Positions 7,765 to 14,723 of a DNA stretch of 28,723 bases are shown here, piece by piece. The stretch is taken from the NCBI RefSeq assembly GCF_020024835.1, contig NZ_JAHHTD010000016.1:1-28723 (forward strand), read 5' to 3'. The notes beneath the pieces were generated by a model. It was not told where the DNA came from. It saw only the letters and a program-made list of their open reading frames with translations, and made no database searches. This DNA comes from Campylobacter sp. (GTDB lineage Bacteria; Campylobacterota; Campylobacteria; Campylobacterales; Campylobacteraceae). The translations under genes and the position numbers were made by a program. How positions within the stretch are numbered: the first letter of the stretch is position 1; each line of letters starts with the position of its first letter.

Positions 7765-8252
7765 TCATTAAATTCTATAATTTTTTTTAAGACATATTGT
7801 TCTAATTGATTTTTTGGGATTTCTTCTTTTATAGCTTGATTATAAATATTTTCTACAATTTTAGAATATTTTTCATAAGCAAAATATGGGAAGTGCAGGC
7901 TCCAAGCTTTTTTTATTAATTTTTTGCTAATAATTTTTCTTGTATAAATTTTAAAAATATCATAACCTACAAAAACGCAACTAGTTACAAAAACAGCACT
8001 TAAAATACTAATATGAAAATCAACTATAGTCAAAAAATAATGGGTAATTATTAATGAAGGAATGAGGATTATGGCACATAAAATAGTGTATATAAAATAA
8101 GAGTTGATATTTTTAAAATTATAATTTAGTTTTGCTGGATCGACTAACATACCTTCATTTAATAGTGCATTAGCTTCTAAAAGATCTTTTAGATTAACTG
8201 GTTGGTTTGAAATCTTAAAAATAGAATTAAAAATAAAATCTTGAATTTTCAT
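7761..8252 (-). CDS. Conserved small membrane protein, function unknown
   Basis: The 163-residue protein has two transmembrane helices close together (about 51-71 and 79-101), with soluble ends that are probably both cytoplasmic. The N-terminal 50 residues include DLLEANALLNEGMLVDPAKL, and the C-terminal 60 are basic and helical. I recognise no catalytic motif. It probably corresponds to one of the membrane proteins near mraW in C. jejuni (cj0691/cj0692 area). It converges on the FtsL-like gene with a 4-base overlap of the two stop codons, and has its own extended -10 upstream. Coding potential is good from length, hydrophobic pattern and promoter; the function is open. Confidence 0.75.
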   Translation of the reverse strand: MKIQDFIFNSIFKISNQPVNLKDLLEANALLNEGMLVDPAKLNYNFKNINSYFIYTILCAIILIPSLIITHYFLTIVDFHISILSAVFVTSCVFVGYDIFKIYTRKIISKKLIKKAWSLHFPYFAYEKYSKIVENIYNQAIKEEIPKNQLEQYVLKKIIEFND

Positions 8253-8280
8253 AAATTTTTGCCTAAATTTTGTTTGTGTT

Positions 8281-8289
8281 ATTTTATCA
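8281..8289 (-). promoter_or_regulatory. Extended -10 element for the small membrane protein gene
   Basis: TGATAAAAT on the minus strand is a TGn extended -10 with hexamer TAAAAT, 28 bases upstream of the start at 8252. The same 9-base motif occurs before murC (27342-27350), which supports it as a usable promoter in this genome. Confidence 0.5.
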
Positions 8290-8332
8290 TTTTTTATTTT
8301 TAAATAAAAGTAATATTTTTGGTTTTTAAAAT

Positions 8333-8341
8333 TGTTAATAA
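8333..8341 (+). promoter_or_regulatory. Possible extended -10 for the D-amino-acid transaminase gene
   Basis: TG-T-TAATAA lies 24 bases upstream of the start. The hexamer is a weak match to TATAAT. It is listed because it is the only reasonable candidate in the 112-base divergent gap. Confidence 0.3.
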
Positions 8342-8364
8342 ATACAAACTACATAAGGAGATAG

Positions 8365-9225
8365 ATGATGAAAGAACAAGAAATAGTTTTTTTAAATGGA
8401 GAATTTCTAAAAGCTAGTGAGGCTCAAATTAGTATATTTGATAGAGGATTTATTTTTGGAGATGGAATTTATGAAGTAATACCTATAATAAATTCTAAAA
8501 TGATTGATAAGGAAGAGTTTTTTGAGCGACTAGAAAGAAGTTTAAAGCAAATTGATTTAAAAATCATTTATTCTAAAGAGGAAATTGAAAATATTATAAA
8601 GGAATTAATTGTTAAAAATTCTTTAAAAGAAGGAGGAATTTATATACAGGTTACTAGAGGGGTAGCTAGTAGAAATTTTGCACTTTTGAAAGGATTAAAA
8701 CCAACTATTATGGCTTTTGTTTTTGAGTGCGAAATTATAAATCATGAATTATCAAAACAAGGGGTAAATGTAATTTCAACTGCTGATTTAAGATGGAAAA
8801 GACGAGATATAAAATCCATTTCATTGCTAGCTCAATGTCTTGCAAAAGAAGAGGCAGTTAAGGCTAAAGCTTTTGAAGCTTTTATGATTGAAAATGCTTT
8901 AGTTACTGAAGCTTCTAGTAGTTCTGCTTTTATCATAAAAAATGATATTTTAATTACTAAACCATTTTCTAATGAAATTTTACCAGGTATAAGACGAAAA
9001 AATATTTTAAATTTTGCAAAAGAACTAGGGCTTAAAGTAGATCAAAGGGCTTTTAGTATGAAAGAAGTGTATGAAGCAGATGAAGTTTTTATTTCAGCAG
9101 CAACTTTCTTGATTTTGGGTGTTATTAAAGCTGATAGTAAAATTATTAAAGATGGTAAGGTTGGATTTTATACACAGCGATTAAGGGAAAAATATGTAGA
9201 AAAAATCATAAATGAAGCTTTTTAA
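8365..9225 (+). CDS. dat: D-amino-acid transaminase (PLP fold type IV)
   Basis: This class IV aminotransferase is predicted to interconvert D-alanine and 2-oxoglutarate with pyruvate and D-glutamate, supplying D-amino acids for peptidoglycan. The family N-terminus FLNGEFLKASEA is followed by FDRGFIFGDGIYEV. RWKRRDIKSISLL holds the PLP-binding lysine (Lys150), and Glu182 lies in the conserved TEASSSSAF block. PGIRRKNIL also matches. The RDIKSxxLL context favours D-amino-acid over branched-chain transaminases, but a 4-amino-4-deoxychorismate lyase-like activity cannot be excluded. The 286 residues are normal for the family. AAGGAG ends at 8360, which suits the second ATG (8368, spacing 7) better than the first (8365, spacing 4). 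The gene stands alone between a divergent gene and the iron operon. I do not recall an orthologue in C. jejuni. Confidence 0.85.
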   Translation: MMKEQEIVFLNGEFLKASEAQISIFDRGFIFGDGIYEVIPIINSKMIDKEEFFERLERSLKQIDLKIIYSKEEIENIIKELIVKNSLKEGGIYIQVTRGVASRNFALLKGLKPTIMAFVFECEIINHELSKQGVNVISTADLRWKRRDIKSISLLAQCLAKEEAVKAKAFEAFMIENALVTEASSSSAFIIKNDILITKPFSNEILPGIRRKNILNFAKELGLKVDQRAFSMKEVYEADEVFISAATFLILGVIKADSKIIKDGKVGFYTQRLREKYVEKIINEAF

Positions 9226-9258
9226 CTATATATTAAGTATGTGTTTGCATTTTAATTT

Positions 9259-9325
9259 TAACTAGAAATTATGTAAAGTCAATGTTTATATTAATTTAAG
9301 AAACGAAGTAATATACTTCTAGTTA
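9259..9325. repeat. 9-bp inverted repeat upstream of the iron operon
   Basis: TAACTAGAA (9259-9267) and its exact reverse complement TTCTAGTTA (9317-9325) are separated by 49 bases. The downstream arm overlaps the candidate -10 element (9324-9330). The arrangement could be a pair of operator half-sites or full sites, or chance in AT-rich DNA. The repeat itself is exact. Confidence 0.45.
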
Positions 9326-9353
9326 TAAATTTTAAAAATCAATATCATTATTT
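9324..9353 (+). promoter_or_regulatory. Candidate promoter and Fur-box-like site of the iron-uptake operon
   Basis: TATAAAT (9324-9330) is a plausible -10, 33 bases before the ftr1-like start. Just downstream, 9337-9353 read on the minus strand contains ATAATGATATTGAT, which matches 12 of 14 bases of the E. coli-type Fur core ATAATGATAATCAT. Binding there would cover the transcription start. Iron-Fur control fits the operon content and the known iron regulation of this locus in C. jejuni. The site is inferred from sequence alone, in a background where AT-rich matches come easily. Confidence 0.45.
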
Positions 9354-9362
9354 TGGAGATGT

Positions 9363-11423
9363 ATGGTGTTAGGGCGTTTTTTCCTTTTAGTTTTATTATT
9401 TTTTTCACTATCTTTTGCAAGAGATATAAATTATAAAGAAGAAAGTCAAACTATAAAAAATATTTTAAATGAGAGCGTATCTTTATATAAAGAAAATAAA
9501 AATTTAGAAGCAAAGAAAAAAGTTGAAGATGCTTATTTTCAACATTTTGAAAATATGGAAGGCTCTATTGGTCGCAATGTTGGCAAAAGAGTTGTTGTTA
9601 TGGAGAGGAAATTTAATAATCTAAGAAAAATGTATAAAGATAAGGAAGAATTTTCTAAAATTGAAGCTTTAGTTAGCAGTTTGTGTTTTGATTTAGATGA
9701 TGTTGTGCCTTTATTGGAAAAAGGTTTTCAGTTAAAGGCTGAAGCAAGTGATGTTAGCTATGATAGACAAGCGGCTGAGAATTCTTCTATAGAAGCTGAA
9801 AAAAAAAGACAAGCAGCAGCAGCAGCAATGTTTATGAATTTACTTGGAGAGGAAGTAAAATCTGCCAAAGCGGATTTGAATTCTACTCAAAAGCAAATAG
9901 ATAATGAGCAGAATTTATTATCTTTGCAAGAAGCCTCTGCGCTAGATGATAGATTGCAATTTTTGTTAGATAATATAACTTCAAAATTAGATCAGGCAGC
10001 TTTAGCTTTTTTAAATCAAGATTATCAAAAGGCCAAGGATTTTATTCAATCTGCTTTATTTGATGATTATAGAAATTCTAAAGTTGAAATTTTGATTGCA
10101 AGATATACTAAGGCAAATTTGGATAAAAAAATTCAGACTAATTTAAGAAAAATAATAATTGAAATAAATCAAAATTCTATTGATGAAAAGACTATAAGAA
10201 GTGAAATTTCAAATATAATTGATTTAATATATGAAGCATTTTTGATGTTGTCAAAAGAAGAATTATCGATTTTGCAAATACAAGGTTTTAAATCCGATAA
10301 TGAAAATTTTAAAGATTATACTAAGGTATATGAGGATATCAAAATTGCATTAGATGAAATATTAAAAAACTACGAAGGTTTTAATTTAGATAGCATTGAT
10401 GCTTTACAAAATGTATATCTAGATATATTTGAAGCTAGCGGAATGGAAAGTAAAATAGGGGCCATTAATAGTGCTTTGAAATTAAAAATTGAAAGTTATT
10501 TTTCTAAGGGTGTTGCACTCATTAAAGCAAGTGCCCCAAAAGAAGAATTAAGACAAAACTTTCATAATCTTAATGTTTTGATAGAGAGTTCTTTAGATGA
10601 TATCCAAGATTCTTCTTATTGGTCTTTATTTATATGGGCTTTAGGAATCATTTTAAGAGAAGGATTAGAGGCTTTAATTATCATTGTGGCAATAGTATCT
10701 TATTTAGTTCAAAGTGGTAATAAAAAACGTTTAAATATAGTTTATTCAGCACTTTGGAGTGGAGTATTTTTCAGTTTTGTAACGGCTTTTTTAGTATCGT
10801 GGTTTTTTAAAGAGTATGCTGGACAAAGTAGAGAATTATTAGAGGGCATTACAATGCTTATAGCTGTTGTCTTGCTTATTTATGTTGGATTTTGGCTTTT
10901 ATCTAATGCACAAAATAAGAAATGGGCAAACTATGTTAGATCTCAAGCTATAGAAGCTATTTCTAATAATTGTGCTAAAACATTATGGTTTAGTGTGTTT
11001 TTAGCTGTATATAGAGAGGGTGCTGAAACTATACTTTTTTATCAAGCTTTATTATTTGATGCAAAAACAAATTTAGGATATACTCTCGTGTTTATGGGTT
11101 TAGCGTGCGGTTTAGTTATACTTGTTGCACTATATTTTTTATTAAAATCTGGTGCTTTAAAAATTCCTATAAAACAATTTTTTTATATCACTTCATACAT
11201 TATTTTTTATATGGTTTTTGTTTTTACAGGCAAAGGTATAGGTGAGCTTATAGAGGCTAAGGTTATTACTCCAAATTTACTTCCATTTGATTTTAATGGA
11301 ATTTTGTGGCTTGGAATTTATCCTTACTATGAGAGCATTATACCTCAATTTATGGTTTTAGCTTTACTCATTATGGGTATTTTTATAACAAATCAAATTT
11401 CAAATAAAAAGGGGAAAATATGA
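9363..11423 (+). CDS. FTR1-type iron permease with large periplasmic domain
   Basis: This is the inner-membrane iron permease of the P19 system. A signal peptide covers about 1-19 (hydrophobic core FFLLVLLFFSLSFA). A helical periplasmic domain of about 400 residues follows, then a 7-helix FTR1 domain from about 421 to the end. The two iron-site motifs of the FTR1 family are both present: REGLE at 432-436 and REGAE at 551-555. At 686 residues it is far longer than fungal Ftr1 because of the periplasmic domain, as in other bacterial FetM-like proteins. The ATG at 9363 follows GGAGAT. The stop overlaps the p19 start in ATGA, so the two are translationally coupled. It corresponds to C. jejuni cj1658. 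A (GCA)5 run near 9812 encodes an alanine stretch. Confidence 0.93.
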   Translation: MVLGRFFLLVLLFFSLSFARDINYKEESQTIKNILNESVSLYKENKNLEAKKKVEDAYFQHFENMEGSIGRNVGKRVVVMERKFNNLRKMYKDKEEFSKIEALVSSLCFDLDDVVPLLEKGFQLKAEASDVSYDRQAAENSSIEAEKKRQAAAAAMFMNLLGEEVKSAKADLNSTQKQIDNEQNLLSLQEASALDDRLQFLLDNITSKLDQAALAFLNQDYQKAKDFIQSALFDDYRNSKVEILIARYTKANLDKKIQTNLRKIIIEINQNSIDEKTIRSEISNIIDLIYEAFLMLSKEELSILQIQGFKSDNENFKDYTKVYEDIKIALDEILKNYEGFNLDSIDALQNVYLDIFEASGMESKIGAINSALKLKIESYFSKGVALIKASAPKEELRQNFHNLNVLIESSLDDIQDSSYWSLFIWALGIILREGLEALIIIVAIVSYLVQSGNKKRLNIVYSALWSGVFFSFVTAFLVSWFFKEYAGQSRELLEGITMLIAVVLLIYVGFWLLSNAQNKKWANYVRSQAIEAISNNCAKTLWFSVFLAVYREGAETILFYQALLFDAKTNLGYTLVFMGLACGLVILVALYFLLKSGALKIPIKQFFYITSYIIFYMVFVFTGKGIGELIEAKVITPNLLPFDFNGILWLGIYPYYESIIPQFMVLALLIMGIFITNQISNKKGKI

Positions 11424-11941
11424 AAAAAACTTTATTAAGTTTAGGTGCGGTAGCTAGTTTATTTGTTAGTTCAATGTTTTCAGCAGAAGTTCCAATTGGG
11501 GATCCTTATGAGTTAAATGGTATGGAAATAGCAGCAGTTTATTTGCAACCTATTGAAATGGAACCAAGAGGTATTGACCTTGCAGCTAGCTTAGCAGATA
11601 TCCATCTTGAAGCAGATATCCATGCATTAAAAGGTAATAAAAATGGATTTCCTGAAGGTTTTTGGATTCCATATTTGAGTATTGCTTATAAACTTACTAA
11701 TCTTGATAATAGCAAGGTAAAAACAGGCACTCTTATGCCAATGGTAGCAGATGATGGTCCTCACTATGGTGCAAATATTAAAATGGATGCTGGTATAGGA
11801 AATTATGAGTTGGTATTTTTAATTGATAATCCAGAAAAACAAGGTTTTGGACGCCACGTAGATAAAGAAACTGGTGTTGGCAAATGGTTTGAGCCATTTT
11901 CAGTAAAATACAATTTCAAATATACAGGCAAGCCACAATAA
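11420..11941 (+). CDS. p19: Periplasmic metal-binding protein P19
   Basis: P19 is a periplasmic dimer that binds copper and iron and works with the FTR1-like permease in iron acquisition (C. jejuni cj1659; FetP in E. coli). A signal peptide covers about 1-22 (ending SMFSA). The mature domain carries the expected metal ligands: Glu46 in QPIEMEP, HLEADIH (His62 and His68), Met108, His115 in GPHYG and His146 in GRHVD. The 173 residues match the family, and no key residue appears lost. The start overlaps the permease stop. A terminator-like hairpin follows the gene at once, so p19 mRNA may be more abundant than that of the genes downstream. Confidence 0.96.
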   Translation: MKKTLLSLGAVASLFVSSMFSAEVPIGDPYELNGMEIAAVYLQPIEMEPRGIDLAASLADIHLEADIHALKGNKNGFPEGFWIPYLSIAYKLTNLDNSKVKTGTLMPMVADDGPHYGANIKMDAGIGNYELVFLIDNPEKQGFGRHVDKETGVGKWFEPFSVKYNFKYTGKPQ

Positions 11942-11944
11942 TTT

Positions 11945-11968
11945 ATCCTAGCTAAAGCTAGGATTTTT
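11945..11968 (+). terminator. Intrinsic terminator or attenuator after p19
   Basis: ATCCTAGC (11945-11952) pairs perfectly with GCTAGGAT (11957-11964) around a TAAA loop, followed by a T-run to 11968. It starts 4 bases after the p19 stop. The T-run is short, so partial read-through into the next genes is likely. Confidence 0.7.
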
Positions 11969-12001
11969 GTAAGAAATTTAAGATTTTTTACATAAATCCT
12001 A
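11959..12001 (+). repeat. Long imperfect hairpin sharing the 3' arm of the p19 terminator
   Basis: Bases 11959-11979 pair with 11981-12001 over about 20 positions. As RNA there is one mismatch and two G-U pairs; the outer eight pairs (TAGGATTT with AAATCCTA) are perfect. The loop is very short. The structure reuses TAGGAT, the 3' arm of the terminator stem, so the two hairpins exclude each other. It ends a few bases before the ribosome site (AAGAAG) of the next gene. Pairing was read directly; a role in RNA stability, processing or attenuation is inferred. Confidence 0.6.
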
Positions 12002-12019
12002 CTTAAAAGAAGCGTTGTA

Positions 12020-13441
12020 ATGTCCATTTATTTTATACATATTTTTATAGTTATGTTTCCTTATGTATTTTTGGGTGCCTTATTTTTTTATAATCTAAAT
12101 AAATTTTTTGTTTTAAAGCTTAGCTTTGCAGGATTTATTTTTGCATATTTTGCTTTTTTTATAAGTTCTAAAAATTTAGCCTATAATGTGTTAAATTTTT
12201 TAAATTCTATTTTAATGGTTATCTTAATCTTAAATATTATTGCTTTATTTTTTATAAAGATTTTTTCTTTTAAAGAAAAAATTCAAAGTGTAATTGTTTT
12301 TTTATTGTCTTTTGTTTTTAGTGTAAAATATTTTTATATTTCTATGAATTTTCCACTTTTTAATGCTAATTTATTAGATTCTTTAACATTTACTTCTCTT
12401 GGATTTATATTATTTGCTTTAATTTTATCTTTTGGATTTTATCTTTTTATATGTTGGGCAAAAGAATTTAACTTTAAAATTTTAAGTATATTTTTATTTG
12501 TTATTGGAATTTTATATTGCAATGAATCATTAGCACAAATTTTACTTTATCTTATGAGAGAAGGAAGTATAGAAACAGAAAATTTGTATTTAAGTTATGT
12601 GGCAAAGAGTATATATTATGCTCAATTTTATCCTTATGTTTTATTGGCTTTTATGGGAGTGATTTTAATTTTAGCATTAAGAAAACGAGAAGAAGAATGT
12701 GTTAAGAAAAAGGATTTTGATATTGAATTTAGGAAAAATCAAGCAAAAAATTCAAAAATTACAAGATTTAGTGCAAGTATTTTTAGTGCAAGTATTTTTA
12801 GCCTTTGTATTTTGCTTTATTATGATTTATATGCTTTAAAACCTATTACTATAGATGAGCCAACTTATGTAGAGCCAAATGAAAATAATGAATTTGTTTT
12901 TAATGTAGAAATATTAAGAGATAATAAATTACATCGTTTTGCATATATTAGCGATGAAGGTAAAATGGTAAGATTTTTTCTTATCAACAAAAGAGAAGAT
13001 AAAGATTCTCCTGTAGCTGTTTTTGATGCTTGTAGTATTTGTGGAGATGTAGGATATATTAAAAAAGGTGGTGAGTTAATTTGTGTTTCGTGTAATGTAA
13101 GAATCTTCTTGCCTAGTGTAGGAAAAGCAGGTGGATGTAATCCTATCCCTATAGCTTATAAATTTGAAAATAATCAGGTTATAATCCCTTTTTCTGAAAT
13201 TTTAAATGGGATAAATTTTTTTACTAAGGTAGTAGAAAAGAAAGTATATGATCCAATAGACAACACAGAGCTTATTAATCTAAAAGCTCCAAGAAGTTAT
13301 ATGTATAAGGGTAGAACTTATTTTTTTGCTAATGAGGAAAATTATGAAAAATTCAAAAATGATCCTCAAAAATACATAGGCACCAATCAGAGTTCTAAAT
13401 TTAGAATTCATAATTTGTTAGGAAATGATTATGCAAGTTAA
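12020..13441 (+). CDS. DUF2318 Fe-S/YHS membrane protein of the iron operon
   Basis: The 473-residue protein has about eight transmembrane helices in its first 272 residues, then a soluble domain. That domain holds the DUF2318 cysteine pattern CSICGDxGYxxxGxxxxCxxC, then GKAGGCNPIPI, consistent with a metal or Fe-S/redox centre. The last 60 residues (DPIDNTELINL, then YKGRTYFFANEENYEKF and DPQKYIG) resemble a YHS metal-binding domain that has lost its usual CGM cysteine. It corresponds to C. jejuni cj1660. By context it could pass electrons to the periplasm for iron reduction, but this is inference. The start at 12020 has AAGAAG upstream, and the 78-base gap from p19 holds the two hairpins. 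A 15-bp tandem duplication (12770-12799) repeats SASIF in the last membrane helix. Confidence 0.85.
   Translation: MSIYFIHIFIVMFPYVFLGALFFYNLNKFFVLKLSFAGFIFAYFAFFISSKNLAYNVLNFLNSILMVILILNIIALFFIKIFSFKEKIQSVIVFLLSFVFSVKYFYISMNFPLFNANLLDSLTFTSLGFILFALILSFGFYLFICWAKEFNFKILSIFLFVIGILYCNESLAQILLYLMREGSIETENLYLSYVAKSIYYAQFYPYVLLAFMGVILILALRKREEECVKKKDFDIEFRKNQAKNSKITRFSASIFSASIFSLCILLYYDLYALKPITIDEPTYVEPNENNEFVFNVEILRDNKLHRFAYISDEGKMVRFFLINKREDKDSPVAVFDACSICGDVGYIKKGGELICVSCNVRIFLPSVGKAGGCNPIPIAYKFENNQVIIPFSEILNGINFFTKVVEKKVYDPIDNTELINLKAPRSYMYKGRTYFFANEENYEKFKNDPQKYIGTNQSSKFRIHNLLGNDYAS
12770..12799 (+). repeat. 15-bp perfect tandem duplication inside the DUF2318 gene
   Basis: AGTGCAAGTATTTTT occurs twice in tandem, in frame. 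It adds five residues (SASIFSASIF) at the start of a predicted membrane helix. Being a multiple of three, it can expand or contract without breaking the gene. Confidence 0.9.
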
Positions 13442-14723
13442 AATTATTATAAATTCTATTTTTAGAAATAAAATTCAAAAATTTTTAGCACTTTTTACTA
13501 TTTTTTTAGCTACTTTGCTCATTGCAGCTATGTTAAATCTTTCTTTAGGTATAGGAAATGAGCTAGCTAAAGAGTTAAGAAGCTATGGATCTAATATTTT
13601 AGTTTTACCAAAGGGTGCAAGTTTAAGTATTGAAGTGGGAAATAAAATTTATAAACCATTAAAAGATCAAAATTTTTTAGAAGAAGATAAACTTCATACC
13701 ATTAAGGAAATTTTTTGGAGGAATAATATCAATGCTTTCTCTCCATTTTTGAGTTCGCAAATTAATATAAAATTTCAAGATCAAAATATTAGCAATATTT
13801 CTTTATTGGGAACTTATTTTAATAAAGCTATAAAAATTCAAGATGATGATGATTTTTATGCCGGAATAGAGCAATTATATAAGTATAGTAAAATAGAAGG
13901 AAGATACCCAAAAGATGATAGTTTAGACGAGGTTATCGTTGGAGAAGAATTATCACAAAAGTATCATTTAAAATTAAATGATGAGATAGAATTGATTAAA
14001 AATAATAAAAAATTTAAAGTTAAAATAGTAGCAATTATAAGTTTAGTAGATGAATTTTCTAATAAAATTATTACTTCTTTACTTTTATCACAAGAGCTTT
14101 TAAATAAAAAAGGTTTATTTGAAAAGGCTGAAGTTTCAGCTTTGACCATACCAGAAAATGATTTAGCGCAAAAAGCACGTAGAGATGTAGATAGTCTTGA
14201 TCAATTAGAATATGATCATTGGTATTGCACAGCTTATGTAAGTTCTATAGCTTATCAAATTGCAGAAGATTTTAAAGGTGCTAGCACAAAGGTTATTAGT
14301 GCTGTTTCAGATGCAGAGAGTTTAATAGTATCTAAAATTCAATCCTTAATGATGGTAATTAGCATTATATGTTTGGTTGTCGCTTCCATAGCTATCTCAT
14401 CTTTAATAAGTGCAGATATTTATAGAAGAAAGAGTGAAATAGGACTTTTAAAAGCTCTTGGTGCAAGTATTTTGCAAATATATATGATTTTTGTTTTAGA
14501 AGGTGTAATAGTAGCTATTGTAGGAGCTATTGCAGGTTTTATTTTCGGTATAGTGATTTCAGAATTTATAGCATTAAGTATATTTTCTCATAGTGTAGAT
14601 ATTTCTTGGATTATTTTACCACTTTGTATTTTCTTTGCTATATTAATAATATTTTTGGGATGTTTATTTTCAATTAAAGGTATTTCTAAACTTTCCACTT
14701 CAGAGGTTTTATATGGGAAATAA
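13431..14723 (+). CDS. FtsX/MacB-like ABC transporter permease (first of pair)
   Basis: This membrane subunit belongs to a MacB/LolCDE-type ABC system. One helix lies near the N-terminus (about 14-38), a periplasmic domain of about 250 residues follows, and three helices close the protein (about 303-325, 343-378, 393-418), the FtsX-family plan. The cytoplasmic coupling segment YRRKSEIGLLKALGA after the second helix is a family hallmark. I choose the ATG at 13431 (430 residues) over 13425, because AGGAA ends at 13424 and would sit directly against the earlier ATG. The start overlaps the DUF2318 gene by 11 bases. It corresponds to C. jejuni cj1661. The substrate is unknown; context links it to iron uptake. 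Confidence 0.88.
   Translation: MQVKIIINSIFRNKIQKFLALFTIFLATLLIAAMLNLSLGIGNELAKELRSYGSNILVLPKGASLSIEVGNKIYKPLKDQNFLEEDKLHTIKEIFWRNNINAFSPFLSSQINIKFQDQNISNISLLGTYFNKAIKIQDDDDFYAGIEQLYKYSKIEGRYPKDDSLDEVIVGEELSQKYHLKLNDEIELIKNNKKFKVKIVAIISLVDEFSNKIITSLLLSQELLNKKGLFEKAEVSALTIPENDLAQKARRDVDSLDQLEYDHWYCTAYVSSIAYQIAEDFKGASTKVISAVSDAESLIVSKIQSLMMVISIICLVVASIAISSLISADIYRRKSEIGLLKALGASILQIYMIFVLEGVIVAIVGAIAGFIFGIVISEFIALSIFSHSVDISWIILPLCIFFAILIIFLGCLFSIKGISKLSTSEVLYGK

Noticed and set aside
9812..9826. (GCA)5 triplet repeat in the FTR1-like gene
   Set aside because: It encodes a short alanine run in a helical periplasmic domain; five copies are too few to argue for variation.
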